From assembly GCA_021773645.1 (NCBI GenBank), contig JAJFJU010000026.1, positions 62,001 through 126,000 of the forward strand: a stretch of DNA of 64,000 nucleotides, given 5' to 3'. The notes under the pieces were generated by a model. It ran no database searches and was not told the origin of the DNA. It saw only the letters and a program-made list of their open reading frames with translations. The position numbers and the translations under genes are program-made. The stretch's first letter is position 1, and each line of letters opens with the position of its first letter. Below are positions 35,409 to 44,205 of the stretch, piece after piece. The stretch comes from Gammaproteobacteria bacterium. Its GTDB lineage: Bacteria > Pseudomonadota > Gammaproteobacteria > HK1.

Positions 35409-36981
35409 GACATCCTGGGAGCAATTTGGTGTGGTCATTCCCGCGTTGGTGGCTGGAATGCTCCTTGCGACCGCATCCTGGATGGCTACCTCAAGAATCG
35501 GGCAAACCATTCAGATGGAGGTGGGCAACGCCCTGCAAACGGTCCTGGAAACGACGCGCATGGCCATACATGCATGGAGCAAGGAAGAGAAGGAGAAGGT
35601 ATCGATCGCAGCACTAAACCCCCGTGTCACAGAACTCATCGGTGAACTGCTGGCGACACCCCGGACAGCGGACCGACTGCTGGCTTCCCCGGCACAAAAA
35701 GCACTGCGGGAACTGTTGTCTCCATTGATTAAGATCGGCAATGAAAAGGGATTTCTCATTATCGACATGGAAGACATCAATATTGCCTCGAGCCACGATT
35801 CCAGGGTCGGCATGCCAACTCACTTGGCGAAACAAAAGAATGTTCTGGAAGCGGTGAGGCAAGGGAGGCCCATGCTCAGCGCGCCCCGGCTGGAGGAGAT
35901 CCACTTAAGCAATGCCGCGGAAAAATTAGTTGCAGGTTCGGCATCCCTATTCGTAGCTGCACCGGTAAGAGATAAAGCCGGTGCGGTGGTCGCAATTCTC
36001 GCTATCCTGTTGGACCCCGGCAACGCACTGGGCCCCTTTCTGCGAGGCGCAAGCATCGGCAAGACCGGTGAGACCTATTCCTTCGATCGTCACGGATACC
36101 GCATCGCCTCTGGCCGCTCCAGTTATTACCAACCGGCACTCCGCTCGATGGATTCCGCACAAACCCCCAAACTTATCGTCGAAAAGCGAAGCACCGACAA
36201 TCATCTGGCGGCAGGAATGCCAGCGGATGCCTCCGGATACCAGCAAAGCTTCGCGAAAATGGTAAAACGCACCCGGTCCGAAGGGTTGCAGTTGGAATTG
36301 GCGGAATACCGAAACTATAGGGGTATCCCGGTAGTCGGCACCTGGCTCTGGGACCCGGTGCTGAATTTGGGTTTTGCTACGGAAATCAACGTCACGGAGG
36401 CATACCGAAACCTCGGCGTTATCCAGCGCATAGTCTGGGGCCTCACTGCCTTTGCGATCGCCTTGTTGGCGAGCCTCACGGCAAGCTTCTGTTTGAGCCG
36501 CAACCGTATTCGCCAGAGCGAGCAACGTTTCAAGGATATCTCGGAGGCCGGTTCCGACTGGGTCTGGGAGATGGGAGCCGATTTCTGTTACACCTACGCA
36601 TCCGAGCAACTGTGCAATCTGCTGGGCGTCACCGCCGCCGATGTCATCGGGCTACGGCATGGCGACCTGCCTGGCCATCAAAAGCTCTCCAGTGCGGGCT
36701 GGAAGGCACATTACGAGGATATGGAAAAACACCAGCCCTTTCGTAGTTTTCAGTACACTTTTCAAAAGCCAAGCGGGCGCGTCCACACCCTCAACATCAG
36801 TGGCAAACCGGTTTTTGACCACAAAGGCAAATTCCACGGCTATCGCGGTGTGGGAAGCGACGTGACACGACACGTCAAAGCAAGAAGAAAGCTGCGAAAA
36901 GCCAAGGAAATGGCGCAGGCAGCAAACCGTACAAATCCGAAGACCTCACCAATACGGGACACCCGCCAAAAAGATAGCTAG
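35395..36981 (+). CDS. Truncated sensor protein: dCache-like domain plus PAS, histidine kinase part lost
   Basis: About 528 aa from the ATG at 35395, which has GAGGG 5-6 bp upstream (ATG 35383 is possible). Membrane segments at about 12-32 and 340-360 flank a periplasmic region of dCache type (includes GFLIIDMEDINIASSHDSRVG). A PAS domain follows (about 375-490, ending GYRGVGSDVTRHVKA). It then ends in KAKEMAQAANRT, where hybrid kinases continue into HisKA as KSEFLANMSHELRTP. Shifting the frame by one base after AAC-CGT-ACA gives SEDLTNTGHPPKR and a stop, a recognisable but degraded HisKA start. So the kinase was lost by frameshift and deletion; the sensor may still be made. Confidence 0.75.
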   Translation: MPVFKTSWEQFGVVIPALVAGMLLATASWMATSRIGQTIQMEVGNALQTVLETTRMAIHAWSKEEKEKVSIAALNPRVTELIGELLATPRTADRLLASPAQKALRELLSPLIKIGNEKGFLIIDMEDINIASSHDSRVGMPTHLAKQKNVLEAVRQGRPMLSAPRLEEIHLSNAAEKLVAGSASLFVAAPVRDKAGAVVAILAILLDPGNALGPFLRGASIGKTGETYSFDRHGYRIASGRSSYYQPALRSMDSAQTPKLIVEKRSTDNHLAAGMPADASGYQQSFAKMVKRTRSEGLQLELAEYRNYRGIPVVGTWLWDPVLNLGFATEINVTEAYRNLGVIQRIVWGLTAFAIALLASLTASFCLSRNRIRQSEQRFKDISEAGSDWVWEMGADFCYTYASEQLCNLLGVTAADVIGLRHGDLPGHQKLSSAGWKAHYEDMEKHQPFRSFQYTFQKPSGRVHTLNISGKPVFDHKGKFHGYRGVGSDVTRHVKARRKLRKAKEMAQAANRTNPKTSPIRDTRQKDS

Positions 36982-36990
36982 CGCCTTCCC

Positions 36991-37623
36991 TCAACGGGAA
37001 ACGAAAAATTCCTCAATCGCCTCAGGCTGATCAAAGATCGCATCGGGCTGCTCGGCCAGCAAGCGTGATCGGCTCTGCCAACCCCAGGTCGTTGCCACGG
37101 TGCCAACCCCAGCAAGCTTGCCCTGGCGAATGTCGCTGATGGAATCACCCACCATATAGACCTTATCGAGCTCAAAGCCGAGGCTGTTGGCGGCACCGAC
37201 AATCTTCTCCGCCTTAGCGCCAGGGATATCGGAGCCGAGAATTACCGTGATGGCATCTTCCAGCCCCTCCCATTCCAGCACCGCGCGGATGGTGGCTCGC
37301 TCACTGGCGGAGATAATCGCTACCTTATGTTGCAACGCCAGCCCACGTAGCAGCTCTGGCATGCCGGCAAAGACCTTCGCCCCATCACCATGAGCTGCCA
37401 GAAAAGGCAGCAAGCTCGCCATAAAGTCATTGATGCGGTCCTCAGGAATACCGATGTGACGTCCCAAATCATCGAAGGTGACATTATCCAGCGTTTCCAG
37501 ATCGTTAGCGGCAACTACGCGCTCCACACCCACCGCGCTAGCCGCCTGAGTGGCCGCCTGCAGAGCCAGTTCCAGGGAATCCACGATGACCCCGTCGTAA
37601 TCGAAGATAATTAATTTAGTCAT
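36991..37623 (-). CDS. HAD-superfamily phosphatase (phosphoglycolate phosphatase-like)
   Basis: 210 aa. Motif [13 protein letters not shown] with nucleophile Asp8, motif II IISAS, motif III Lys in GAKAEK, motif [11 protein letters not shown]. The four-helix cap lies between motifs I and II, so small phosphorylated substrates are likely. Start ATG 37623 overlaps the dodecin stop by 8 bp. It is not KdsC: that family lacks this cap. Confidence 0.88.
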   Translation of the reverse strand: MTKLIIFDYDGVIVDSLELALQAATQAASAVGVERVVAANDLETLDNVTFDDLGRHIGIPEDRINDFMASLLPFLAAHGDGAKVFAGMPELLRGLALQHKVAIISASERATIRAVLEWEGLEDAITVILGSDIPGAKAEKIVGAANSLGFELDKVYMVGDSISDIRQGKLAGVGTVATTWGWQSRSRLLAEQPDAIFDQPEAIEEFFVSR

Positions 37624-37825
37624 CAAGGTGATAGCCCACTTTGATGGTCACCTGCCAATGGGCTACGGCATCGGCCTCAATGTGACCACGGGTCTCCACT
37701 ACTTCAAACCAGCGTAGTTTAGGAGTCGTCTTGGCGGCCCGGGCAATGGCATTCTGAATGGCATCTTCCATGCCCTTACGGGATGAACCGGTTAATTCCA
37801 TGCTGCGGTATACGTGGTCAGGCAT
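37616..37825 (-). CDS. Dodecin family flavin-storage protein
   Basis: 69 aa, full length for dodecin. Motifs [19 protein letters not shown] and the Trp in [13 protein letters not shown], which stacks against the flavin. Dodecamers bind riboflavin, FMN or CoA and limit flavin photodamage. Start ATG 37825 is chosen because upstream codons do not fit the family. A GGAG-like AGGAG lies about 7 bp upstream. Confidence 0.93.
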   Translation of the reverse strand: MPDHVYRSMELTGSSRKGMEDAIQNAIARAAKTTPKLRWFEVVETRGHIEADAVAHWQVTIKVGYHLDD

Positions 37826-37900
37826 TGTTATGCTCCTTGTTCGATGAAAACATGCTGATTCTTCCCCCAGCATACCCACGAGCTGACAAAGGGCAATCAG

Positions 37901-38059
37901 GAGTCTATCTAACTTAGGACGGCTCTACTGCGGAAAAGCCATTTTGGCCATATTTTTTGATCCTTTTCGTCAAATAGACGAACTATTCTCCTCAAACGAT
38001 CAAAAAATCTATCTCAAAATAGCCTTCCCTCGCTACGAGCGCCTAAATCCGACAGACTC
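37901..38059. mobile_element. MITE-like element, family B, copy 2 (upstream of bioA)
   Basis: 159 bp with imperfect 18-bp terminal inverted repeats (GAGTCTATCTAACTTAGG and CCTAAATCCGACAGACTC). In reverse complement it matches 13327-13533 along its length apart from a 48-bp gap. The interior is itself palindromic (TTTTTTGATC near 37959 against GATCAAAAAA near 38000). It ends 5 bp before the bioA ATG. Confidence 0.82.
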
Positions 38060-38064
38060 CCAGT

Positions 38065-39348
38065 ATGCAAGACATCAAAACATTGACGGACTTCGACCAG
38101 CAACACCTCTGGCATCCCTACAGCTCGATCATCGATCCGTCCCCAGTCTGGCCCGTCAGTTCCGCTCAGGGGGTACGCATTCGGCTGGCCGATGGCCGCG
38201 AACTCATTGATGGCATGGCCTCCTGGTGGTGCGCCATACACGGCTATAACCATCCCGTACTGAACCGCGCACTGGCCAAACAAACGGAGCAGATGGCCCA
38301 TGTGATGTTTGGCGGCCTCACCCACGAACCTGCGGTGGAGCTGGGTCGACGGCTGGTGAATCTGACTCCGGAACCCCTCGACAAAGTATTTTTCAGTGAC
38401 TCCGGCTCAGTGGCCGTAGAGGTGGCGATTAAGATGGCGCTGCAATACTGGCAGGCCCGGGAACAATCGGGAAAGCATCGATTGCTGAGCCTGCGCAAGG
38501 GTTATCACGGCGACACCTTTGGCGCGATGTCGGTGTGTGACCCGGTGACCGGCATGCACGAGCTGTTTTCCGGCCTGCTGCCCTCCCAGCTCTTTGCCCC
38601 CGCCCCAACCTGCGCCTTTGGTGCCGATTGGGATGCGACGGATATCAGCGCACTGGCAACACTGCTGGAGCAGCATCACCAGGAATTGGCGGCGGTGATA
38701 CTTGAGCCCATTGTCCAGGGCGCCGGCGGCATGCGCTTTTATCATCCGGAATATCTGCGGCAAGTACGAAAACTGTGCGACCACTATGGAGTACTGTGGA
38801 TCGCCGATGAAATTGCCACCGGCTTTGGCCGCAGTGGCCAACTATTTGCCTGTGAACACGCCGATGTGGTTCCGGACATCCTCTGCCTCGGCAAGGCCAT
38901 GACCGGTGGTTATCTGAGCCTTGCCGCCACCCTCACCAGCACCCACGTGGCCGAAACCCTGTGCAGCGGCTCCGCGGGCTGCTTCATGCACGGCCCCACC
39001 TTTATGGCCAACCCACTCGCTTGTGCCGTGTCAGTGGCTAGCATCGATCTGCTGCTCAATAGCCCTTGGCAGCAGCGCATTGCCGCCATTGAGACCCAGT
39101 TACGTGCAGAGCTCGTTCCCCTCGCCAACCATGCCACCGTCACCGATGTACGCGTGCTCGGCGCTATCGGCGTGGTAGAGATGAAAGAAGCGGTGGATTT
39201 GTGCCAGATTCAGCCCCGTTTGGTGGAGCTAGGCGTCTGGCTGCGCCCCTTCGGCCGCCTGATCTACCTGATGCCCGCCTATGTCATTAAAACCGACGAA
39301 CTAGGCGCGCTGACGCATGCTATCGGGCAGGTGATCGCCGAATCTTGA
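38065..39348 (+). CDS. bioA: Adenosylmethionine-8-amino-7-oxononanoate aminotransferase
   Basis: 427 aa PLP enzyme of biotin synthesis (KAPA to DAPA with SAM as amino donor). N-terminal FDQQHLWHPYSSI matches BioA, fixing the start. Substrate motif DGMASWWCAIHGYNHP, PLP loop DSGSVAVEVA, Asp in WIADEIATGFGR, Schiff-base Lys in CLGKAMTGG (about residue 279). The usual bioBFHCD neighbours are absent. There is no Shine-Dalgarno before the ATG because the MITE end lies there. Confidence 0.96.
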   Translation: MQDIKTLTDFDQQHLWHPYSSIIDPSPVWPVSSAQGVRIRLADGRELIDGMASWWCAIHGYNHPVLNRALAKQTEQMAHVMFGGLTHEPAVELGRRLVNLTPEPLDKVFFSDSGSVAVEVAIKMALQYWQAREQSGKHRLLSLRKGYHGDTFGAMSVCDPVTGMHELFSGLLPSQLFAPAPTCAFGADWDATDISALATLLEQHHQELAAVILEPIVQGAGGMRFYHPEYLRQVRKLCDHYGVLWIADEIATGFGRSGQLFACEHADVVPDILCLGKAMTGGYLSLAATLTSTHVAETLCSGSAGCFMHGPTFMANPLACAVSVASIDLLLNSPWQQRIAAIETQLRAELVPLANHATVTDVRVLGAIGVVEMKEAVDLCQIQPRLVELGVWLRPFGRLIYLMPAYVIKTDELGALTHAIGQVIAES

Positions 39349-39452
39349 GTCCTTCACGTGCAGAAAGTGTTTACAGGCTAGGACCGGATCAGTAACCCTA
39401 GCCCCATGACCGTCACTACAAAAATAATAAATACCTACCTGAAGGCACTGCA

Positions 39453-41291
39453 TTGAACGCCCCGCTAGCTCCGGAGCCACATGCCATCTTCGTACTGCTG
39501 CTCACGGTAGCAGCACTCATTCTCTTTACCCGCGAACGCATTCCACTGGAGTCCTCCAGCCTGCTAGTACTCTCAGTACTGGCTGCAATGTTCGAGTTGT
39601 TTCCGTTCATGATGGAAGATGGGCAGCAGCTACGGGCAGCCCAATTTTTCTCCGGTTTTGGCCACGAGGCGCTAGTGGCGGTCTGCGCGCTGATGATCAT
39701 GGGCCAAGGCCTGGTGCGTACCGGCGCCCTGGAACCGGTGGGACGAAGCATGTCCTATCTGTGGGGAGTGAGCCCCAAGCTCTCCTTTCTGGCCGCCCTG
39801 CTGGTCGCCGCCGCGCTCAGTGCCTTCGTCAATAACACCCCCATCGTGGTATTACTGCTGCCCATCCTCACCGGGGTCTCGCTGCGCACCGGCACCCCGG
39901 CATCCGGGGTACTGATGCCCATGGGGCTAGCTACCATCGTTGGCGGCATGAGTACCACCATCGGCACCTCTACCAACCTGTTAGTGGTTTCGGTCGCTGC
40001 GGATATGGGTATGCGCCGCCTAGGCATGTTCGACTTCGCCCTACCGGTGTTGATGGCGGGGGGTATCGGCATCTTCTACCTGTGGTTCATTGCCCCGATG
40101 CTGCTGCCACGGCGTGAATCTCTGCTGGAGGATAATTCGCCGCGCCTGTTCGATGCCCAGTTAATTGTCTCTGAGGATGGCTTTGCTGATGGCGAGACCC
40201 TGCTATCGGTGAGCAATAAGGTACCTGGCCTGCGGGTACGGCATATCCAGCGCAGCAAACATAGCCGCCTGATGCCGCTGCCCGATGTCCGTCTGCGCGC
40301 CGGCGACCGTCTGATGCTGCGAGATACGCCACAAAACCTTAAAGAATACGAGCAAGTGCTGGAGGCCACCCTCTATACCGGCCAGGAGGGCAGTATTCCG
40401 GTGGATGAAGAGCACCCGCTCACCGCAGACGATCAGCAACTGGCGGAAATCGTTATCACCCGTGGCTCACTGTTGGACAACACCACGCTACGCACCACCC
40501 GCTTCGCCGATCGCTATCAACTAGCCACCCTCGCCCTACACCATGGCGGTGAAGCCCGCGACATGGGGCCATCAGGGGTCGGTGATGTGGTGCTGCAAAC
40601 CGGTGATGTGATGCTGGTGCAAGGGCCCAGAGAGCAGATTGCGGCAATCAAGCGCAGCGGCGAATTGCTGGTACTCGATGCCACCATGGATCTTCCCTTT
40701 ACCCGTAAGGCACCCATTGCGCTCGCCACCATGGCGGCCACCGTTGCCTTGGCAGGGTTGGGCATCCTGCCCATCGCAGTGAGTGCCTTGGGAGGCGCCC
40801 TCTTTATGATCCAAAACGGCTGCCTCGGCTGGAAAGATGCCACCCGAGCACTGAGTGCCCAGATCATCCTCATCGTAGTAGTCAGCCTGGCACTCGGTAT
40901 CGCCCTGCTGAAAACTGGGGCAGCGGATTTCCTCGCCGGCTGGTTCATCTTCCTGGTGCATGGCAATTCGCACACGGTGATACTCAGCGCGCTGATGCTA
41001 GTAATGGCGATACTTACCAATGTGGTTTCCAACAATGCCGCGGCGGTCATCGGCACCCCCATCGCCATCGGCATCGCCGACCGCCTGGGGCTACAGGCAG
41101 AGCCCTTCGTGCTGGCGGTGTTGTTCGGCGCCAACATGAGCTTTGCTACTCCCATGGCCTATACCACCAACCTGCTGGTGATGAATGCCGGCGGTTATAC
41201 CTTCGGAGATTTTGTCCGCGTCGGCCTGCCGCTCACAATTATTCTGTGGCTCTCCTTTAGCTGGCTGCTGCCCACCCTTTATCATTTGTAA
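39453..41291 (+). CDS. SLC13/DASS-type transporter with two RCK_C (TrkA-C) domains
   Basis: 612 aa. About ten membrane segments in two halves (residues 8-215 and 425-610), separated by two cytoplasmic TrkA-C/RCK_C domains (about 225-400; VRLRAGDRLMLRDTP and VLQTGDVMLVQGP). Paired membrane-loop motifs NNTPIVVLLLP and SNNAAAVIGTPIAI are of the DASS/CitM type. It likely moves a dicarboxylate, sulfate or similar anion with Na+; the substrate is unknown. The start is TTG at 39453, with GAAGG 8-10 bp upstream. No operon partner. Confidence 0.85.
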   Translation: MNAPLAPEPHAIFVLLLTVAALILFTRERIPLESSSLLVLSVLAAMFELFPFMMEDGQQLRAAQFFSGFGHEALVAVCALMIMGQGLVRTGALEPVGRSMSYLWGVSPKLSFLAALLVAAALSAFVNNTPIVVLLLPILTGVSLRTGTPASGVLMPMGLATIVGGMSTTIGTSTNLLVVSVAADMGMRRLGMFDFALPVLMAGGIGIFYLWFIAPMLLPRRESLLEDNSPRLFDAQLIVSEDGFADGETLLSVSNKVPGLRVRHIQRSKHSRLMPLPDVRLRAGDRLMLRDTPQNLKEYEQVLEATLYTGQEGSIPVDEEHPLTADDQQLAEIVITRGSLLDNTTLRTTRFADRYQLATLALHHGGEARDMGPSGVGDVVLQTGDVMLVQGPREQIAAIKRSGELLVLDATMDLPFTRKAPIALATMAATVALAGLGILPIAVSALGGALFMIQNGCLGWKDATRALSAQIILIVVVSLALGIALLKTGAADFLAGWFIFLVHGNSHTVILSALMLVMAILTNVVSNNAAAVIGTPIAIGIADRLGLQAEPFVLAVLFGANMSFATPMAYTTNLLVMNAGGYTFGDFVRVGLPLTIILWLSFSWLLPTLYHL

Positions 41292-41542
41292 CAGGCAGTT
41301 GAAAAATACCCATGCGGTACCATTCCACTCATCGGCATCCATGCCGCCGTGGTATAAGTGCGTCCATGTATAAAATGGCGTTAAAAATCAGCTCAAAATG
41401 CGGGACACGGAGTGGTAGCCGATTTGTGGCGTCGCGCTCGCACATCCTTGTGCTTTGCGACGTAAGGCCATCCGTGGCCAAAGCTTTTTCGCCTGGTTTG
41501 CCTTGTCTTGCGCTCGCCTGAGCCTCTTTCAACAACCTGTTA
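41289..41542. mobile_element. MITE-like element, family D (SLC13 gene to ubiD)
   Basis: About 254 bp bounded by inverted repeats TAACAGGCAGTTGAAAAA and TCTTTCAACAACCTGTTA (15 of 18 match). The first TAA is the stop codon of the SLC13 gene and the right end lies 4 bp before the ubiD ATG, so the element fills the whole intergenic space. TA flanks both ends if the repeat is taken to start at ACAGG. No open frame of note. One copy only in this window, so the call rests on the terminal repeats. Confidence 0.6.
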
Positions 41543-41546
41543 AATC

Positions 41547-43028
41547 ATGAGATATCGCGACCTACGAGAATTCATCGCCGCACTGGAAAGCGCGGGGGAA
41601 CTAAAACGCATCACCGTACCGGTAGATCCACACCTGGAAATGACCGAGATTTGCGACCGTACCCTGCGTATGAAGGGGCCGGCGCTGCTATTTGAAAACC
41701 CCAAGGGCTCGGACATGCCTTTGCTCGCCAATCTCTTTGGCACCCCCCATCGCATCGCTATGGCGCTGGGGCTGGAATCTGCCAGCGAATTGCGTGAAGT
41801 GGGTGAATTGCTCGCTTTCTTGCGCAGCCCGGAACCCCCCGGTGGGCTACGCGATGCCTGGGCACAACTACCGGCCTACCGCAAAGTGCTGGACATGTCC
41901 CCCAAGGTGGTCAAACGCCCGCCCTGTCAGGAGGTGGTGCTGGAAGGCAATGCGGTGGATCTCGGGCTACTGCCCATTCAGACCTGCTGGCCTGACGATG
42001 CCGGCCCACTGGTCACCTGGCCCCTGGTGATTACCCGTGGACCGGAGAAGAAGCGCCTTAATCTCGGGATCTATCGGCAGCAGCTGATCGGGCCTAACAA
42101 ACTGATCATGCGCTGGCTATCCCATCGTGGCGGTGCCCTCGACTATCAGGAGTGGTTACAACAGCATCCGGGAGAGCCCTTCCCCGTTGCCGTGGCGCTG
42201 GGCGCGGACCCTGCCACCACGCTGGCGGCGGTGACCCCCATTCCCGATAGCCTTTCCGAATATGCCTTTGCCGCCCTATTGCGCGGTAACCGCACCGAGT
42301 TAGCCCAATGTATCGGTAGCGATCTCATGGTGCCGGCACGGGCCGAGATCGTGCTTGAAGGCTACATCTACCCGAATAATGTGGCACCCGAAGGACCCTT
42401 TGGGGATCACACCGGATATTACAACGAGGTAGAGACCTTTCCGGTCTTTACCGTGGAACGCATCACTCACCGCCGCGATCCCATCTACCACAGCACCTAT
42501 ACCGGCAAGCCCCCGGATGAACCCGCGGTATTAGGCGTAGCGCTGAACGAGGTCTTCATCCCGCTGCTACAAAAGCAATTTCCCGAGATCGTCGATTTCT
42601 ATCTGCCACCCGAGGCCTGCTCCTACCGCCTCGCCGTCGTCAGCATCCGCAAGCAGTACGCGGGGCACGCCAAGCGCGTGATGTTTGGCATCTGGTCGGT
42701 GCTGCGCCAATTCATGTATACCAAATTTGTCATCATCACCGATGACGATATCGATGTGCGCAACTGGAAAGAGGTGATCTGGGCCATGAGTACACGCATG
42801 GACCCGGCACGAGACCTCACCCTGGTAGAACGCACCCCCATCGACTATCTGGATTTTGCCTCGCCGGTAGCGGGACTTGGCTCCAAGGCGGGCTTTGATG
42901 CCACCAACAAGTGGCCGGGAGAGACTGACCGGGCCTGGGGCACGCCCATTCGCATGCAGGCCGATATCGTGGCGCGGGTAGACGAACTCTGGGATGAATT
43001 GGGTATTTCCAACACCCCGGATAAATAA
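41547..43028 (+). CDS. ubiD: 4-hydroxy-3-polyprenylbenzoate decarboxylase UbiD
   Basis: 493 aa, standard. Uses prenylated FMN (made by UbiX) to decarboxylate the ubiquinone precursor. Family motifs: [18 protein letters not shown] at the N-terminus, [28 protein letters not shown]-type active region around residues 265-292 with catalytic Glu, and [12 protein letters not shown]. The ATG lacks a clear ribosome site because element D ends 4 bp upstream. Confidence 0.96.
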   Translation: MRYRDLREFIAALESAGELKRITVPVDPHLEMTEICDRTLRMKGPALLFENPKGSDMPLLANLFGTPHRIAMALGLESASELREVGELLAFLRSPEPPGGLRDAWAQLPAYRKVLDMSPKVVKRPPCQEVVLEGNAVDLGLLPIQTCWPDDAGPLVTWPLVITRGPEKKRLNLGIYRQQLIGPNKLIMRWLSHRGGALDYQEWLQQHPGEPFPVAVALGADPATTLAAVTPIPDSLSEYAFAALLRGNRTELAQCIGSDLMVPARAEIVLEGYIYPNNVAPEGPFGDHTGYYNEVETFPVFTVERITHRRDPIYHSTYTGKPPDEPAVLGVALNEVFIPLLQKQFPEIVDFYLPPEACSYRLAVVSIRKQYAGHAKRVMFGIWSVLRQFMYTKFVIITDDDIDVRNWKEVIWAMSTRMDPARDLTLVERTPIDYLDFASPVAGLGSKAGFDATNKWPGETDRAWGTPIRMQADIVARVDELWDELGISNTPDK

Positions 43029-43040
43029 GCCAATTAAACT

Positions 43041-43070
43041 TTGCAGGAAGGCCTTGGTTTAGATTATAGT
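43041..43070 (+). promoter_or_regulatory. Probable sigma-70 promoter of rpmE
   Basis: TTGCAG (43041-43046) and TATAGT (43065-43070) with an 18-bp spacer, 47 bp before the rpmE start codon. Confidence 0.5.
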
Positions 43071-43116
43071 TACGAGTTCACAGCAACTTATATATGTTCC
43101 AGCGAAGGGCCCTTTG

Positions 43117-43320
43117 ATGAAAGCCGACATTCATCCCGAATATAACGAGATCGCAGTCGAGTGTTCCTGCGGCAACAAGTTTAAAACGCGCTCCACTCTG
43201 AAAGAAGATCTGCTTCTTGATGTCTGTTCCTCCTGCCATCCCTTCTACACTGGCAAGCAGCGCATCATGGATACCGCTGGTCGAGTCGACAAATTCCGCA
43301 AGAAGTACGGCATGGGCTAA
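43117..43320 (+). CDS. rpmE: 50S ribosomal protein L31 (zinc form)
   Basis: 67 aa. Cysteines in VECSCGNKF and [13 protein letters not shown] form the zinc site of the C+ type, so this is the zinc-replete paralogue rather than the zinc-free one. The start ATG at 43117 is the canonical MKADIHPEY; an AGCGAAGGG lies upstream. Followed by a strong terminator. Confidence 0.97.
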   Translation: MKADIHPEYNEIAVECSCGNKFKTRSTLKEDLLLDVCSSCHPFYTGKQRIMDTAGRVDKFRKKYGMG

Positions 43321-43342
43321 ATCGCCGTGCATACCTGCGAAC

Positions 43343-43375
43343 AAAAGGCGCCTCTTGGGGCGCCTTTTTGTTTTT
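43343..43375 (+). terminator. Rho-independent terminator after rpmE
   Basis: Perfect 10-bp stem AAAAGGCGCC / GGCGCCTTTT (43343-43352 and 43359-43368) with a 6-base loop, followed by TGTTTTTC. Confidence 0.93.
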
Positions 43376-43416
43376 CGGGACGGCATCTTGGAACATGGTT
43401 ATCTGGCCTGCGGGGT

Positions 43417-44205
43417 ATGTGGCTAGCTGGGCTACTGGTCCTATGGGCTAGCTACAGCCCACTGAGTATTGCCGCAGCCTGCAACCCGGCCAAGGCAGAT
43501 GACTATGGGATCGTAGCCCATATCTATGACGGCGATACCCTGCGCTTGGTTGATGGCCGCATCATTCGCCTGGTGGGCATAAACACCCCTGAGCTGGGAC
43601 GCGATAAAAAACCACCACAGGCCCGGGCCCGCCAAGCACACAAACTGCTTGCCAAACTCGCCCCTGTGGGCACGCGTCTCGGATTACGCTTTGACCAAGA
43701 ACGCAGGGATCGCTACCAGCGCATCCTCGCCCATCTGCAAAGCGCCGAGGGCCACAATATCCAGGCGCAAATCCTCTCCACCGGACTTGCCACCACCTTG
43801 GTGGTACCGCCCAATCATCTCAATATCGCCTGCTACCACCACGCTGAAGACCAAGCCCGCCGCCAAGGCCTTGGCATCTGGGCGCTGCCACGCTATCAGC
43901 CGAGAAATGCCAGCAAGCTAAGCTCCAGCGAACTTGGATATCGGCTCATCACTGGGGCAGTCACTCGTATCGGCCATAGCAAACGCTCGCTATGGCTTAA
44001 TCTTGGTCCTGACTTTGCCCTACGCATTGCCCGCACTGATCTCAGTTACTTCTCGCACTACCACCCTAAAACGCTATTGGGAAAACATCTGACCGCACGC
44101 GGCTGGATATATCGCAGAAAGGGCCAGTTACGCATGCGGCTTCGCCATCCGGCGGCATTGGAGGTAGAGATGCAGGCAAAACATCTCCTACAATCAAAGC
44201 CATGA
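43417..44205 (+). CDS. Exported thermonuclease (SNase-like) family nuclease
   Basis: 262 aa from the ATG at 43417; earlier in-frame GTG codons lie in the rpmE terminator. Signal peptide (MWLAGLLVLWASYSPLSIAAA). SNase domain: IYDGDTLRLVDGRIIRLVGI holds the calcium-site Asp residues and first catalytic Arg, NTPELGRD follows, and RRDRYQRILAHL carries the second Arg region. A C-terminal OB-like domain of about 90 residues follows. Likely a periplasmic or secreted nuclease. Its stop overlaps the protease start (ATGA). Confidence 0.88.
   Translation: MWLAGLLVLWASYSPLSIAAACNPAKADDYGIVAHIYDGDTLRLVDGRIIRLVGINTPELGRDKKPPQARARQAHKLLAKLAPVGTRLGLRFDQERRDRYQRILAHLQSAEGHNIQAQILSTGLATTLVVPPNHLNIACYHHAEDQARRQGLGIWALPRYQPRNASKLSSSELGYRLITGAVTRIGHSKRSLWLNLGPDFALRIARTDLSYFSHYHPKTLLGKHLTARGWIYRRKGQLRMRLRHPAALEVEMQAKHLLQSKP

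Noticed and set aside
36991-37623. HAD phosphatase as the missing KdsC
   Set aside because: KdsC is a capless tetrameric HAD protein; this one has a helical cap between motifs I and II like phosphoglycolate phosphatase.
39376-39403. GGCTAGG/CCTAGCC hairpin after bioA
   Set aside because: A 7-bp stem with a 14-base loop and no T-run is too weak to call a terminator.
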